In this document: in pieces, positions 1-11,540 of the stretch
Layout: each line of letters begins with the position of its first letter
Position numbering within the stretch: the stretch's first letter is position 1
Assembly: GCA_024305745.1 (NCBI GenBank)
Contig: JAHRBS010000007.1
Span: 496,001-560,000 of the forward strand
DNA: 64,000 bases
Reading direction: 5' to 3'
DNA from: Polyporus tsugae
Taxonomy: Eukaryota > Basidiomycota > Agaricomycetes > Polyporales > Polyporaceae
Notes under the pieces: generated by a model
Told to the model about the DNA's origin: nothing
Database searches by the model: none
Seen by the model: only the letters and a program-made list of their open reading frames with translations
Translations under genes and position numbers: made by a program

Positions 1-338
1 CACACCGCGTTCCTCCTCTTCCGGCCCCCGGACGACGCGCAGGTCTGCTCCAACTCGCTCCGGTACTGCGCCGACGTGTGGCGCAAGCTCCTCGAGCACG
101 CGGGGCTCTCCCAGGCGCCGCACCCCGTCGCATCCGAGCGTGCGCTGGACAGCTGGATAGAGAATGCCGACTGCCTGCCGCGCTGGCCGTTGGTGGGCGC
201 CTGCGATCCCACGGCGCGGCACACGCTGTGCAGGGGGTGCGTTGCCCACTTGCAGGCGCGCGATCGGGAGCTGCGGCGGCAGGTATGGGCAGGCTGCCAG
301 AGCTCCTCGGGCTCACAATTGTGAACTGGGATGCATGA
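1..338 (+). pseudogene. BTB/POZ-family protein, 3' end only, frameshifted
   Basis: The reading frame is open from the first base of the window, so the gene starts outside it. The sequence matches the C-terminal half of the BTB-type proteins at 24.0-25.0 kb, 38.1-46.4 kb and 49.0-50.1 kb in this window: a stretch around HTAFLLFRPP, then a cysteine-containing tail with LCRGC and the signature ARDRELRRQVW. After RRQVW (about base 288) the frame shifts: the expected tail LPELLGLTI..WDA continues in another frame up to a TGA at 336-338, while the original frame runs to a different stop at 322-324. The copy is therefore probably a pseudogene or has an altered C-terminus. The function of this fungal family is unknown; BTB domains usually mediate protein-protein contacts. 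Confidence 0.7.
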
Positions 339-1388
339 AACGCCTCGTCGTCTTGTAACTTTATATAGTTTGAGACGCGGTGCCTATTGGAGGATTCGCA
401 CTCACTATCTTTGAGCTGTAGGCAGTATCACGTACTGTACTTACTCCTCCGTGATTGTGAGCGCCCATCTTGAGATCCCAATCGCTGGCAATGGGAGGGG
501 TTTTGACTGGGCCTCAGGGATGGACGCCATGACATGCATATGCATGGTCTGAGTGTTCCATACTGGACCATGCAACGTTAGATTGCTCGGAAGCCGGAGA
601 TAGAACCAACCATCGCGGACCTTGCGACTAAGAACTTGAACCTCTGGTGGGTCCAGAGGCGCTCCGGAACCGTGCTTAGTATGTAGCCCACCTTGCGTCG
701 AATGCGTGGCTGGAGAAGGTGGACGGGTGCAAATAGCCCCTCATTTTGACCGAGCAGATCGACGCTCAATTCCTAAGCGAGCATAGCCTTTAATACTAAC
801 GCAACAGCCGCAACCAGTGTCCTGGGAGAACCGGACTCGTTATGAAGCCAATCGACCCCGATTATGCCAACTTATTCAGCCTCCGTGATGGGACCGAGGT
901 GCGCGAGGATGTGGTACCACAGTGTAACATTGTTCATTTAGAACTTCCAAATCGAAGTCTATCGATCCTGCAGGACAGCATCGTGCACCGGTTAGTCGAA
1001 CGGGACGTGTAGAAGTGAGGTTACGTACTACGTAAGCGTTTGGAGAGCTGGGCCCGAACGTTCACATCCAGAAGCATCAGAAAGAGACAAGCGGGCGGAA
1101 AGTGCAAGGTGGTAAGCACCCTGTGCCACTGGGGAGAAGTCGAACCCACCTAGACCGCAACCATCAGGATGCCCAGTAGCCTCACGAGAGAGGTTATCCG
1201 AGGTATGGGTTGATACCGGTATCAACGCTGGGAAATATCATGAAATGCATCGTGTATCGTGCGCATCCATCCGAGGAATGTCCTATAGTACAGTGAGATG
1301 CCCAGCCAGCCGGAAAACTAGTGTTATACACGAAATCAATGTCTGATGCAAGAGAAATGACGTGGACGCGGACGAGAAGTCCCGCCCG
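339..1388. other. intergenic region, no gene recognised
   Basis: About 1 kb between a BTB fragment and the 3' end of the GH5 gene. Only short unrelated open frames are present on both strands, with no recognisable domain, no tRNA and no obvious repeat. Confidence 0.6.
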
Positions 1389-4300
1389 TTACATGACGTT
1401 GCAGCCATCCAAACACCAGTTGACCAACGAGGAGCAGGGGTTGGAGGACGTCTCCTCCGCAGTCTTGATGACGCCCCCAGCACGCTTGATGGTGATGGTG
1501 TACTCGCGCGAGCCACTGGAAGGCACGGGGTACCACCACTTGAGCGTCTGCGCCTCGACGGTCCACCGCCCCTCCGACACCTCGACGTCGAGGGCGAGCA
1601 GCGGAGAGGGTCCAGACAACATTCGTAGTTGGTCCGCGCCGATATCGCCTGACAAACGGGAGAGCACGTCGGCGGACTTGGACAAGGGTCCGTCCGAGAC
1701 ACTCGGCGTCACCGAGCCGGAGACAGATGCAGACTGTTCTGCGAGTCGGGAGTCGTCGAGGAGCTTGTCAGTGGCGTAGTGCACCAGAGGGACGTAGATC
1801 TCCGTCGGGAGCTCAGCTTCGTCCGGGCTACCCGAAGGCGCAGGGAGCCCGAGCTTCTCGCGTCTGGGGGCGTCTTCCGGACGGACCTGCACAGTGAGCT
1901 TAAACTCCGACTTCGAGATGTCGAACTGGATGTTGGTGGGGATGCCCACCACAGCCGTGGGGAACGGACGGATGAACGCTTTGGGTGCGCGCGCACCGTC
2001 CGTCAGGAAGTCGTAGCCGTTATCCCAGTCAGAGAACGCGGGTGACATCCCCTTCGCGACAACAGTATCGCCATCCGCGGGGCCATCTCCAGGGGCGAGC
2101 GTGTTGAGCGAAAGGTTCGACGCAGCGGCGGAGTGCACAACAGTCGCCACCTGACCTTTCTTTAGCAGGAACGCGGACGACGAGTCGTTGGCACCCATCT
2201 TGAACCGCGACGGCACCCGCAGGTCGTCAGGGCTCCACACACTCAGGTCCTCCATATCCCAGTTGTCGCCCCACGCGTGCGAGTTGTCCGGGCAGTAGTT
2301 CCAGATGGTGTAGTTGAGCGCGTTCGGGCCGTCCGCCGCGTTCATGCTCGCGTCCATGGCCTTCTGCTGGCTCGAGAAGTCGCCCTTGTGCTTCCCCCCA
2401 TCGGTGTAGCCGTATGCCGCCTTCCCGTCCATGTCGTACGGGATCCCAATCTCGCCGATGATCGTCGGGTACGCGCCGAGGATCTTCGCGTCCGCCTTCA
2501 GGTAGCCGAGCTGCTCCTGGATCGAGTTGCGGATGGCGCGCTCGCCGAGCTTGACGGCCGCAGCCGGCGAGGAGTACTTGCCGCGGATGAGGCCCAACGC
2601 ATCGGCATTGTACCAACTCCAGTGACGTGACACGAGGGTGAGGCCGTCGTAGTAGTGCGTCGAGTAGCAGCAGCGACCCTTCAGGTATTGCTCGTCGATC
2701 TGCGGAGGAGGGACGAAGACAGGGGGTGCGATGAAGAGGATGGCTTCGGGATGCAGCTCGCGGATTCGCGTTGCGTAGACCTCCCAGTGCGGCCGCCAGA
2801 AGTCTTCGATGAACTCGAGTTTGTCACCGTTCAAGTGCTGGCGGAAGTAGTCGGGAACGAGGACCTCGCCGCTGTCGACATCACAGACCCCATGCAGCGC
2901 CCAGATGCACGTCCCGAGCTCCCAGCCGGGGTCACGCTTCCAACCCCATTTGGGGTGCACGCCGTCGGGCTCGGTAGCTGGGTCCGCCCACATCTTTTGG
3001 CCCAGAGGGTCGATGGTGACCGTCCCGTCCTTCTTGGGACCCATCGAAGAAAATATCCAATGGTCGACGGTCTGTGCGGTACCCATGCCGAGACGCAGGG
3101 ATTGTGCTGGCGAGGGGAACGGACCCTTCTTGAGCGTGGCGCCCTGTTTCGTCGGTACCTTGGTCAGGTCCTCGTAGCCGCAGAACCCTTCCGCAGGCTC
3201 GTTCATGCTATCCCATCCGATGATGCATTCATCTAACAGGTCGCTCGCTTTGTCGTGTATGCGCCGTGCAAGCTGCGCGACGGCGTCGATGAAGTGGGAC
3301 TGGAGGTAATCCTGGATGTTTTGACCATCGATGATGCACTTGGGAGCAAACTCGCGGCCAGCGAAGAACAGCGTGAACAGGGTTTGCGAAGCAAGACGAC
3401 CATAATTCGTGCTCCAAATCATAGCGGGCAGGTCCACAGGCGTGGGCTTAGAGCTGGAGGGATATTCGGAGTGGATGATAGCGGTCCCGGTCGCGGTGAA
3501 GTTGCGGGGGTTGAGACCACACGCGAGCAGAGTCCAGTAAGGTGCTCCAGACCCGCCAGAGAAGCGTGACCACTACAAGAATAACAAATTAGCAGCTGTC
3601 TTCAAGGCATAAATGCACAGATATTCAAAGTTCCACCATCTTTCCCCACTCTCGGTCGTGTGACCGAAGCAAGGTACAGCATATCCCGTCTCACTGCCAG
3701 CCCAGCTCATCGCTGTCGCCGCCTTAACGGCCGTAACCGCAGTCTGAGTCTAACTAGTACTACTTCCCCTTGCGGGATGCTTCCCTGTACGCCTGAATAT
3801 ATAATCGTATCGCCATGCATCGAGGGCTCTCGCCTTCAGCGATTAATCTCGCGCACTGGTTGAACGACAAGGGAGTTCCGGGGTGGCACAGGGCGGGATG
3901 TTAGTGGGCCACTCTGGTCCCTCGTGCCCCCTTTATGTAATTCCAGCGAAATGAAAACGGACGGCACGCTCAAAAGTATCCAAATCGTATCAAACCAGAT
4001 ACTCACAATATCTTGGTGTGGATCCATGTACACCCGGAACCCATACTCCTTGATCTTCTGGAGTACACGGATCGTGTAGTCCATGAATTCGTAGTCGTAC
4101 TTGCCACTAGGAAAGGATTAGATGGACTCATGCTTCGGAAGAAGGACATGACTTACGGTCCAGCGTGTTCTAGGGACTCCCAAGTCACCACGTACCGAAG
4201 CATGTTGAATCCCCACCCCTTCAAGCGCGTTAGGTGCACATCCGCCGACCCATCCTCGAGATTCAACGGACGCCCAATGAACGACTCCTCGCCGCTTTCT

Positions 4301-4491
4301 CCAGCCTCCCAGAAGCCATCTAGTGTTTGCGAGGGTGCGCCGACAGGGGCCTTGTCCGCCCCGGAGAGGTTGATACCGCGAAGGAGGACTGTCCGGCCAG
4401 CGTTGTCAACAAACTGGGCGTCGGCAGTGTGAATAAAATGGGGAGGAACGGGGTTCCCAGTTACAGGAGAGACGGACGGCACACGAGGCAT
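1389..4491 (-). CDS. GH5 subfamily-12 type beta-glucosidase (sterylglucosidase / glucocerebrosidase-like)
   Basis: Predicted cytosolic or vacuolar retaining beta-glucosidase acting on steryl-glucosides or glucosylceramide; the relatives I have in mind are Cryptococcus EGCrP1/EGCrP2 and yeast Egh1. Three exons on the minus strand: 4491-4157, 4106-4007 and 3572-1389, joining in frame to 872 aa. The N-terminus has [12 protein letters not shown] and the second exon carries MDPHQD, which continues over the splice into [11 protein letters not shown], a conserved block of this family. The acid/base Glu lies in SMNEPAEG (about residue 270) and the nucleophile in GEIGIPYD (about residue 519). HYYDGLTL and a long C-terminal beta-rich part are also as expected. 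Intron 2 is unusually long (434 nt). The substrate cannot be decided from sequence alone. No signal peptide is visible, which fits the intracellular members. Confidence 0.9.
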
Positions 4492-6187
4492 TGAAGAGGA
4501 GGATCGTCAAGGGTGTAGGTGAAAGTCGTGGCGGTTGTCGACGGTCGTTGCCCCTGCACGGACGTGAGTCGGACGCTGGTCGGACGCACTTACGGCGGCT
4601 GAAATGTAAGTGGTACCACCCGCAAGTAATTGCTTAGTATGGGTCACTAATATCTATTTATATTAGCCTACTAAGCGGATTTGACTGGTATTACCGAATT
4701 CTATTGGTCCCTATTATGTAAATAGTGGCTGGATAACGATGAGGTTAGCCGCCCACAACCTGACCTCGGACAACCATGTTCGAACTCGTCTCTAGGCTTT
4801 GCTCCTTTAAATATGCAAGCTCAAGTCTCGTTGGAAGCAACGGCCACACTTCCCTCAAGATCCGGAAGTTGTATGCGCACTCCAAATAGGAACGTGGACC
4901 ATTCGTCAAATTTCTCACCACTGTTGTTCCATGAATACCTCGGTGAAATGCATGAAGCCGACATTCGGTACGTTCCTCTACAGTGGTTTTAAAGCCTTCA
5001 TATGTCCTGTACCTCTCCATGGCACCAAAGCACGTACCCCCAGCCTCTCGGGCCTTAGTCCTTGTGTTTGAAGGTGGCACAGATCCACTTTTCTCTGCGC
5101 CACTTTGGCCTTCACAGGAATAAGCAGTCGCAGATGGTCAGTGCTTCAGCCGGCGTTTTGCTCCTTTCTAGGGAGCGTTATGCTGGAGGTATATTTGCAT
5201 ACAGTTGGATATGTATATGCGTCCATCCTCCGGTGAATACAATGGACTATGTCCGAAGAATCTTCTTGTCTTATCCCCGTGCCCGGCGAATGCTGTCAGG
5301 ATTTCTCCGGTTGTGCATCGACTTCCTGGACAAAATTACTTGATTTTCAGATTCGAGTCCAACAGGCTTCCAAAGATGACTCTGCGAGCGAGTATGCTGT
5401 TGTACACAGAGATGCTATGGAGCTTGCGATACAAACACGCGATTGCCTCATGTTTTCCGCGACCGAGACGGTTTTCTAGGCCCAAGAAGACATGATACAT
5501 CCACACCTGAAGTGGCCGTACTGCTCATCCGGGGCAGATCTCCGCCTCATCGTTCGAGGCGCCTATTCAAGGTTCAAGGCGTTCAATATCGGCTGAGAAT
5601 TCAAAGGCACGGAAGATCACAGCCTCCATCATCTCTCCGCCAGGACTCAAACTCTGCCTGCTCGCTCAGTTCGCTCACGTCAGCAGACAGGACACCGGAC
5701 ATGGGGCAGGTGAGCATGCCCCTTCGATACGGGTTTGCTATGAATTCGAGAGAGAATTGTTCGCTGACGGTCGTACAGCCCTCAGCGACTGGTCAGGCGC
5801 CCTGACACTGCCAGGTGTGAGGCTCTATGTCGTAATAATGCCTTCTGCCACCCACCTATGCCTACATTTGGAGAATCTGTGCGGTGCAATGCGACTTCTA
5901 GAAAGAAGTGATACATCAGACTAGTATGTCCCCCTCCCCACTCGTGTTTTCATCATGGCGAACTATTTCCACCAGAAGTTCTTGGTCATCTTCCCATTGC
6001 ACGGCCGGACGTCACGCATTGCGAGCTCTCTAGGCCGACAGAAGCTGTGGGAGGTCGTGATAGCTCTCATCGCCACACGTCGCGACGGGGCGAGCTCATC
6101 TACACGTTCCCTCCGCCGCACGGAGATGTATAAGAGCCCTTTTCTTGGACATGGTCCCCGTCCCGGGCCCGCCTCCGACGTCCATTG
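4492..6187. other. intergenic, possible gene remnant
   Basis: 1.7 kb between two divergently transcribed genes. On the plus strand, several short open frames follow one another in different frames between about 4860 and 5820, as in a heavily decayed coding region, but I recognise no family. The part next to 6188 should hold the promoter of the DUF6699-like gene, and the part next to 4491 that of the GH5 gene. Confidence 0.4.
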
Positions 6188-7760
6188 ATGATCCCCCCCA
6201 CCCCGCCAGTTGACTTCTCTTTTGGCAATGTCGCTGATCAGGCGTTCGACTCGGGCCCCTCATATTTCCCTCAAGCGTGGGACGCAGTGAGTCTATCTAT
6301 CGCGTATATCTTTATGACGTAATGGGCAAATTTCTGACCGTTGCTTATGGTTTGTAGTCCCAGGACATGCTCTGGCAGGAGTGGTCTCAGTACCCAGCTC
6401 ATTCACATCCTCGCGGGCGATCGCAGTCGCATCCTCAACCACAGTACCAGCAACAATGTAACGTGCATTGTCAGAATGCACCTTATTCGACTGCCAACCC
6501 TCTTCCTTCAGAGGCGCCGCGACATCATAGCCTGCCTGTACTCCAATCGTCGCAAGTATTCCCCCCTTCGCAACCTCCTCCCCAAGAAGAACCCGTAGGC
6601 TTCCACTCACCCTCATCCCCTCGAGCCTATTAATTTACCAAGATATTAAATAGATGTTATCGCCCCTCCTCATCGACCAACTTCCCCACACGTTCCCGTA
6701 TCAGGATTTCATCACACCCCCGACCCCGGAGCTCCCCAACAGCAACTTTCCTTCACCTTCTTCTACGGCGTTCTATACGCCGTATTCATCCATAGGAGAG
6801 CTGGACGCGTTCTCGCCTCCAAACCACTTCCCCAGTTTGCAGGTCTCGCCCCCGGCCTCCATACATTCGATTTCATATTCTCCCTATGGCAGTCCGTACC
6901 ACCCGCTCCCATCCCCGATGGCTTCGACTACAACCCTCAACACTGCATACTCTTCGCCATTCCCATATACCCCGAATCACCTCCCTAATAACGTCTATTC
7001 CCCAATCGTCGCTTCTCCCTCGAGCTTCCACAGCATGAGCTTGAGTAACACTCCCGCGATGGGGCATGCACCCAGTCTGCCACCAGCTCCCTTACCGGCT
7101 TTCACCTCTGTCACCGAGCTTCCTCTGTCTCCGGCGAACACGAAGGCGCCTGTGCCCGCCCCTTCCAGTCGTCGGGAGGTTCCTCAGAAGCTGGGGCTTG
7201 TGTCAACACGCTCCACATCTCGCGCCGAGATCTTCAACGTCGGCTCGAAGCCCGGGGTGCGGGTCCGCGATGTCCTTCGCAATAAAGTCGAGGTCGATGG
7301 CCACAACGATCGCGTATTCGAAAGTACAGGTGTCCGGCAGTTCCGGTTTGTCATCGACGTGAGTCCTTCCGTTCCCTCGCGATTCGCAGAGGCTCAGTAG
7401 TAACCCCGTTTTGTTGTAACAGTGGCCAGGGTACGAATCCTACGGAACGTATGTCCGTGTACAGAATAAAGGTGGTGGATTCATCACCCGCGGAGAACTC
7501 GCGAAGGCGGTATGCCAGCGCATCGAGACGTTCATGCGGAAAGCGGTATGTTTCCCTAGATGCTATTTGCCTTGAGACATGCGCTGACATCCTGCGTTGC
7601 CTTTCAGAAAAGGAAAACACCATCGAGTCCAGAGGACGAGGGGTACGCCGTCGCCCATGGAAAGGACCGGCAGGGCATCACCATAGATAAGCTATGGTTG
7701 ATTCGCGTCGTGCCTAAAGCTGCAAGCATGTGGATGGCCGAGCTTGAGATGCAGAGCTGA
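6188..7760 (+). CDS. DUF6699-like protein with long disordered N-terminus
   Basis: Five exons: 6188-6286, 6358-6594, 6654-7358, 7423-7545 and 7608-7760, all joining in phase 0 to 438 aa. Residues 1 to about 290 are Pro/Ser/Tyr/Gln-rich and probably disordered. The C-terminal globular part reads RQFRFVID, then WPGYESYGTYVRVQ, then FITRGELAKAVCQRIETFM, and ends KLWLIRVVPKAASMWMAELEM. This order (WPGY, ITRGELA, then a hydrophobic Leu-Trp strand) is what I recall for DUF6699, a domain of Basidiomycota with no known function. The second intron (6595-6653) contains an in-frame stop, so it must be spliced. The family number is from memory and the role is unknown; the low-complexity arm would suit a regulatory protein, but that is inference. 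Confidence 0.8.
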
Positions 7761-8985
7761 TATTTTCCGACTACGCACACGCACACGCGGACCTTCGACT
7801 ATCGTATCCCATTTAACTTACTTCTTTTCCTAATAGCGCTTCGAATTCCGCCCTGCCCTCCTGCCCTCCTCCAGCAGCTTTCGGTTTTGACTGCTGGCGG
7901 CGATCGCTCTATTTTTCTCCTGCGCTACCTTCAAGCGTCCCTTTTTCCGTTCTCAGATCCCATCTGTCGCTTTCGTTCTTCCCGGAGTCCCGGTGGCATC
8001 GGACCTTTAGACAACAACTACTGGTACCGTCGACTTCAACCTTGCTCTTTGCTTGCTTTCGCTCCGATCCCGTCGCTGTCCGCATCCTGCTTTCCATATC
8101 TCCCCATCAAATATCTATCCGTCCGGTCGCACGCCAATGTACATTAGCACCCCGCACGCTGTGTTCTCGCCAACGTGGCCACACCCTGCACGCTGTCAGC
8201 CACTCAAGATGCGCTTGAAGCGCGCACGACCGTTCATGTCAACATCAACCTCCGAGAACCAGCATTACCGATAAGAACGCCGTCGGCTTCTGGAGAAGAG
8301 AACAGCAAAACGAGTACCAACACCGTCGGCTGGCAGTTGCGATCCCGTAACTCACATTGGACCCCGTTACCGCCTGTCTCAAGCAACACCTGCCGCGATT
8401 CGAACTGCCGGTGACGCACTGCATACTGACGGACGTGCGTCACCCGGTCATCAAGTCGGCGAAGCACACCAGCGGCATGAAGTATGAAGCATCGTCTGCA
8501 GAAGGTTCAACGCTCAGAAGACCCTCCAGAGCGGCGTGGATCGCGCCGTCGACATCTTAGTCACCGGAGGACCCGCCACGGCGGCGCCGCTGCAGTATTC
8601 GCCGGATTTCGAGGCGCGCCGTATGTAGGTATGTATGTAGGTTTGAAGACTGGTGAGCTGAGCCTGAGCGGTGTCTTGTGGGCGACCATCCTCGCCCGGC
8701 GTGGCGTACAAAGTGTCGGTGGCAGAGCCGCTGCCGCGAGGATCGATACCATCGGCGGTGCCATACGTACTTACGCGCGGTGCGTCATCATGGCAAGGGG
8801 TCCACCGCCCTAGGCCCGTTACCTCGAATAAGTTATGCATTCTCCCAGGCGACGAACCGCATACAACCGCCCCGGAGTCCCGCGGTCCGACAGGTGACAG
8901 AGTTTGTGTATACACACTTCTCAACCTCCCATGGATGACACTGGCACAGCCCGCGGCACCCGAACATTGAATACGCGCAGGCCTT
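7761..8985. other. intergenic between convergent genes, nothing recognised
   Basis: 1.2 kb between the 3' ends of the DUF6699-like gene and RFT1. A pyrimidine-rich tract follows the DUF6699 stop. Long open frames on the minus strand in 8.5-9.2 kb are run-ons through the last RFT1 intron and show no domain. Confidence 0.5.
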
Positions 8986-10899
8986 CTAGCGCGCCTTCCG
9001 AAGGGAGTCGACGAGCTGCATGACGCTCCGCCGCTCGAATAGAACACTGTGGGTGGCACAGAATCTCGTGTCAGCATCCCCGGCGACCACAGACTAGAAG
9101 CAGAAGCCCCCCAAGCCACTTCCTGCGCGCCGCAGCATGGCAGTAAAGCTGCCGCCGCCGCCGTCGCCCTGAGAAGAATGGGCGAAGGGCACGCAGAAGC
9201 AGGAACAGGAGCAGAACCCAACACCAGGGACTGGACTCACCAAGTGACGAGACACCCGAGCACCCCAATGACCCCGACCGCGAGGTGCGCCTTCTGCGCG
9301 AATAGGTCCGCAGGCACGCCGTCGTGCGCCCGAGCGCTCGCGCGCACCGCCACGCCCGCGATCGCGAACGCCGTGAGCACCGGTGCGGGGGGCACTACAC
9401 GCCTCGCCTGCAACATGCCCTCCCCCTGTCCCTGTCTCTGTCCCTGGACGCGCTCGCGGAAGAAGCGGCGGGCGAACGCCCACGCGTACGCGGCGCGGAG
9501 CGCGAGGTTCCCGACGTTCGCCCAGACGAGCCCGGCGTCGCCCAGGCCGAGCCCGCGTGCGAGCGCCGCAGCGGGGGCGATGAAGAGCGCGGAGAAGGCG
9601 AGGAGCCAGCGCGCTTGGGCACGGAGGTCGGAGGGGGACGCGGCGGAGGCGAGGAAGGCCTCGAGGACGCCGTTGAAGGCCATCGCGGGGACGTAGTAGA
9701 CGTACACGGAGAGGATGCGCGGGGCGGAGGTGGAGAGGTATTTGCGCGGGAGGATGAGGGAGAGCGCGAGGGGGAGGTAGGGCGGGGCGAAGGTGATGAG
9801 GAGCAGGAGGAGGTGTGTGAAGGCGAGGAGAAGGGTGGTGAGGACCGTTGAGGCGGTCTGGAGGGATTCTTTTGACTGGGCGGTAGGTGCCTTCGATTTG
9901 GGGTCTGAGGCGGGGCCAGAGGAGAGGGTTTTGGAGAAGAAGACGCGGGCCGTCTCTTCGATCGGTTGGAAGACGATGCGGGCGACGAGCGAGCCGTAGT
10001 TGGCAGCGACGGCGTAGCCGCCCTGGTCTGCTAACGGGCTCAGGCGAGAGACGAGGAACTTGTCGCCTTCGGTGAGGAAATGCTTGACGAGCGATTGACC
10101 CGTCATCGCTACGGAGAGGCCGAAGAGGGTTGGATCAAAGTATTTCTTCTCCGTACTAAGGTTCGCTAACATGAGCAGCTGGACGATCGAAGAGGGGGAA
10201 AGAAACATAGACATACTGATCCTTCACAGTGACTGTTACTTGTTTCGGAATGAAACTGAGGTTGTCACGGCAAGCGATGGTGAATGAGACAAGCATGGTC
10301 AGGCCGTACGCGACCTGCCCGAGAGCAAATGCAACCAAAGCGTAGTCCTCCGATGCGATTACGAGTACTAGGAATGTCGTAATTGTCTTGAGCATGACTG
10401 CTATACCTTCTGCACGGACACGGACATGGAAACGGAGTTCGTTCTGCGTACGGATGTACATCGGCTCCGAGAGCAGCTCGAAGAAAGCGGCCAAGACATA
10501 GAGCAATACACTAGTCTGGAAGTGCGGCTGAGAGGAAGTTGTCGACGAGCTACTGCCAAGGTAGATGAGGGCTGAGCCAATAGCAGTGGGAATGCCAAGG
10601 GCGACTGGTAACAGGGAGATGTTGGTGACCAGAGGGTTTGTAGCATCGCGGTCAGCCGTCTTCTGGGCGGATGCTCGGAGGAGCGCATTGCGGACGCCTT
10701 CACGAGACAGGAAGAGGATGGTAGATAGTAGGAGCTCGAACTGGATGGAGGTCGTGCCGAAGACTTGGGGGGAGACAAGTCGAACGAGGGCTTGGTTGAG
10801 GATAAACGTGACCACCCGGGAGAACAGCTGAAGGAGGACCAAACTCGATCCTGAGGCGAGGGTAGCGGACAGAAGCGACGGTTCTTTCTCTGTTGTCAT
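8986..10899 (-). CDS. RFT1: RFT1, ER dolichol-linked oligosaccharide translocation protein
   Basis: Multispanning ER membrane protein needed to move Man5GlcNAc2-PP-dolichol to the luminal side for N-glycosylation (its direct flippase role is debated). Exons on the minus strand: 10899-10240, 10178-9241 and 9046-8986, joining to 552 aa, the normal size (yeast about 574). Start context: MTTEKEPSLLSATLASGSSLVLLQ leads into the first helices, with RVVTFILNQALVR and FGTTSIQFELL as in the family. QSLVKHFLTEGDK (about 248-260) is the diagnostic central motif. The C-terminal helices follow, and the short last exon supplies the typical tail FERRSVMQLVDSLRKA. Intron 1 is 61 nt; intron 2 is 194 nt and hides the true C-terminus from simple ORF reading. 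Divergent from ATG15 across a 641-bp shared promoter region. Confidence 0.95.
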
Positions 10900-11540
10900 G
10901 GTGGAGAGCTAGTGCCTGAAGATGACAAGATGTAGACGTATTCCAGGTTAGTGAACTGACAAACACTGATGATTGGACGGCAGCTACATGCGTCAACTTG
11001 GCGGGTAATCGAGGCGTTTGTAACAGTAGGTGCCCGCTGCAAGGACAGAAAAGTTTTTGGTTGTACAATAGCGTAACCCCTAGAATGGTTATATGTTTGT
11101 GTTGATTGTATGAGCAAACGGGCACTTGCGGATAGAGTCTGGGTTGGAAGGCTTGTTTTCGGTTTGCGTAATCAAGTAGCCAAAGCTCTGGCAAAAATTC
11201 AGTGTTGGTTTGATAATGTGCTGTTATAACGCTCACCTGTGGACCTACTTGCCCTTCCACTAGTTAGAGACCAAATGCCGTCTCTTGCGGTAGTCTCGAG
11301 CTCTCTGCACTCTGCGGGCACTGCGCAAGCTCGGACCCGTAGTGACGCGGATGACACGTGGTACTGATAGCTTCAGGTCACAAGCACCTGACTGTGACAT
11401 GGTTGACCTAAGCGGCGCTCCGAGGCGTGGAGGGGACAAGGCGATTGCTGCGGCGTTCCCACATACCGATACTCCTTGTCTATGACCACCATTCTCCTCG
11501 CTCGATAGACTAGCCTTGCTCGTCTTAGACACGACTCGAT
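10900..11540. promoter_or_regulatory. shared divergent promoter region RFT1 / ATG15
   Basis: 641 bp between two start codons on opposite strands. No coding signal is convincing here. It must hold both promoters; I see no clear TATA box that I would mark. Confidence 0.5.

Noticed and set aside
8514..9224. 236-aa minus-strand ORF
   Set aside because: It overlaps the last RFT1 intron and exon in another frame and has Ser/Pro/Ala composition with no domain; the true RFT1 tail FERRSVMQLVDSLRKA lies in a different frame.
9324..9851. 175-aa plus-strand Glu/Gly/Arg-rich ORF
   Set aside because: Antisense shadow of GC-rich RFT1 coding sequence.
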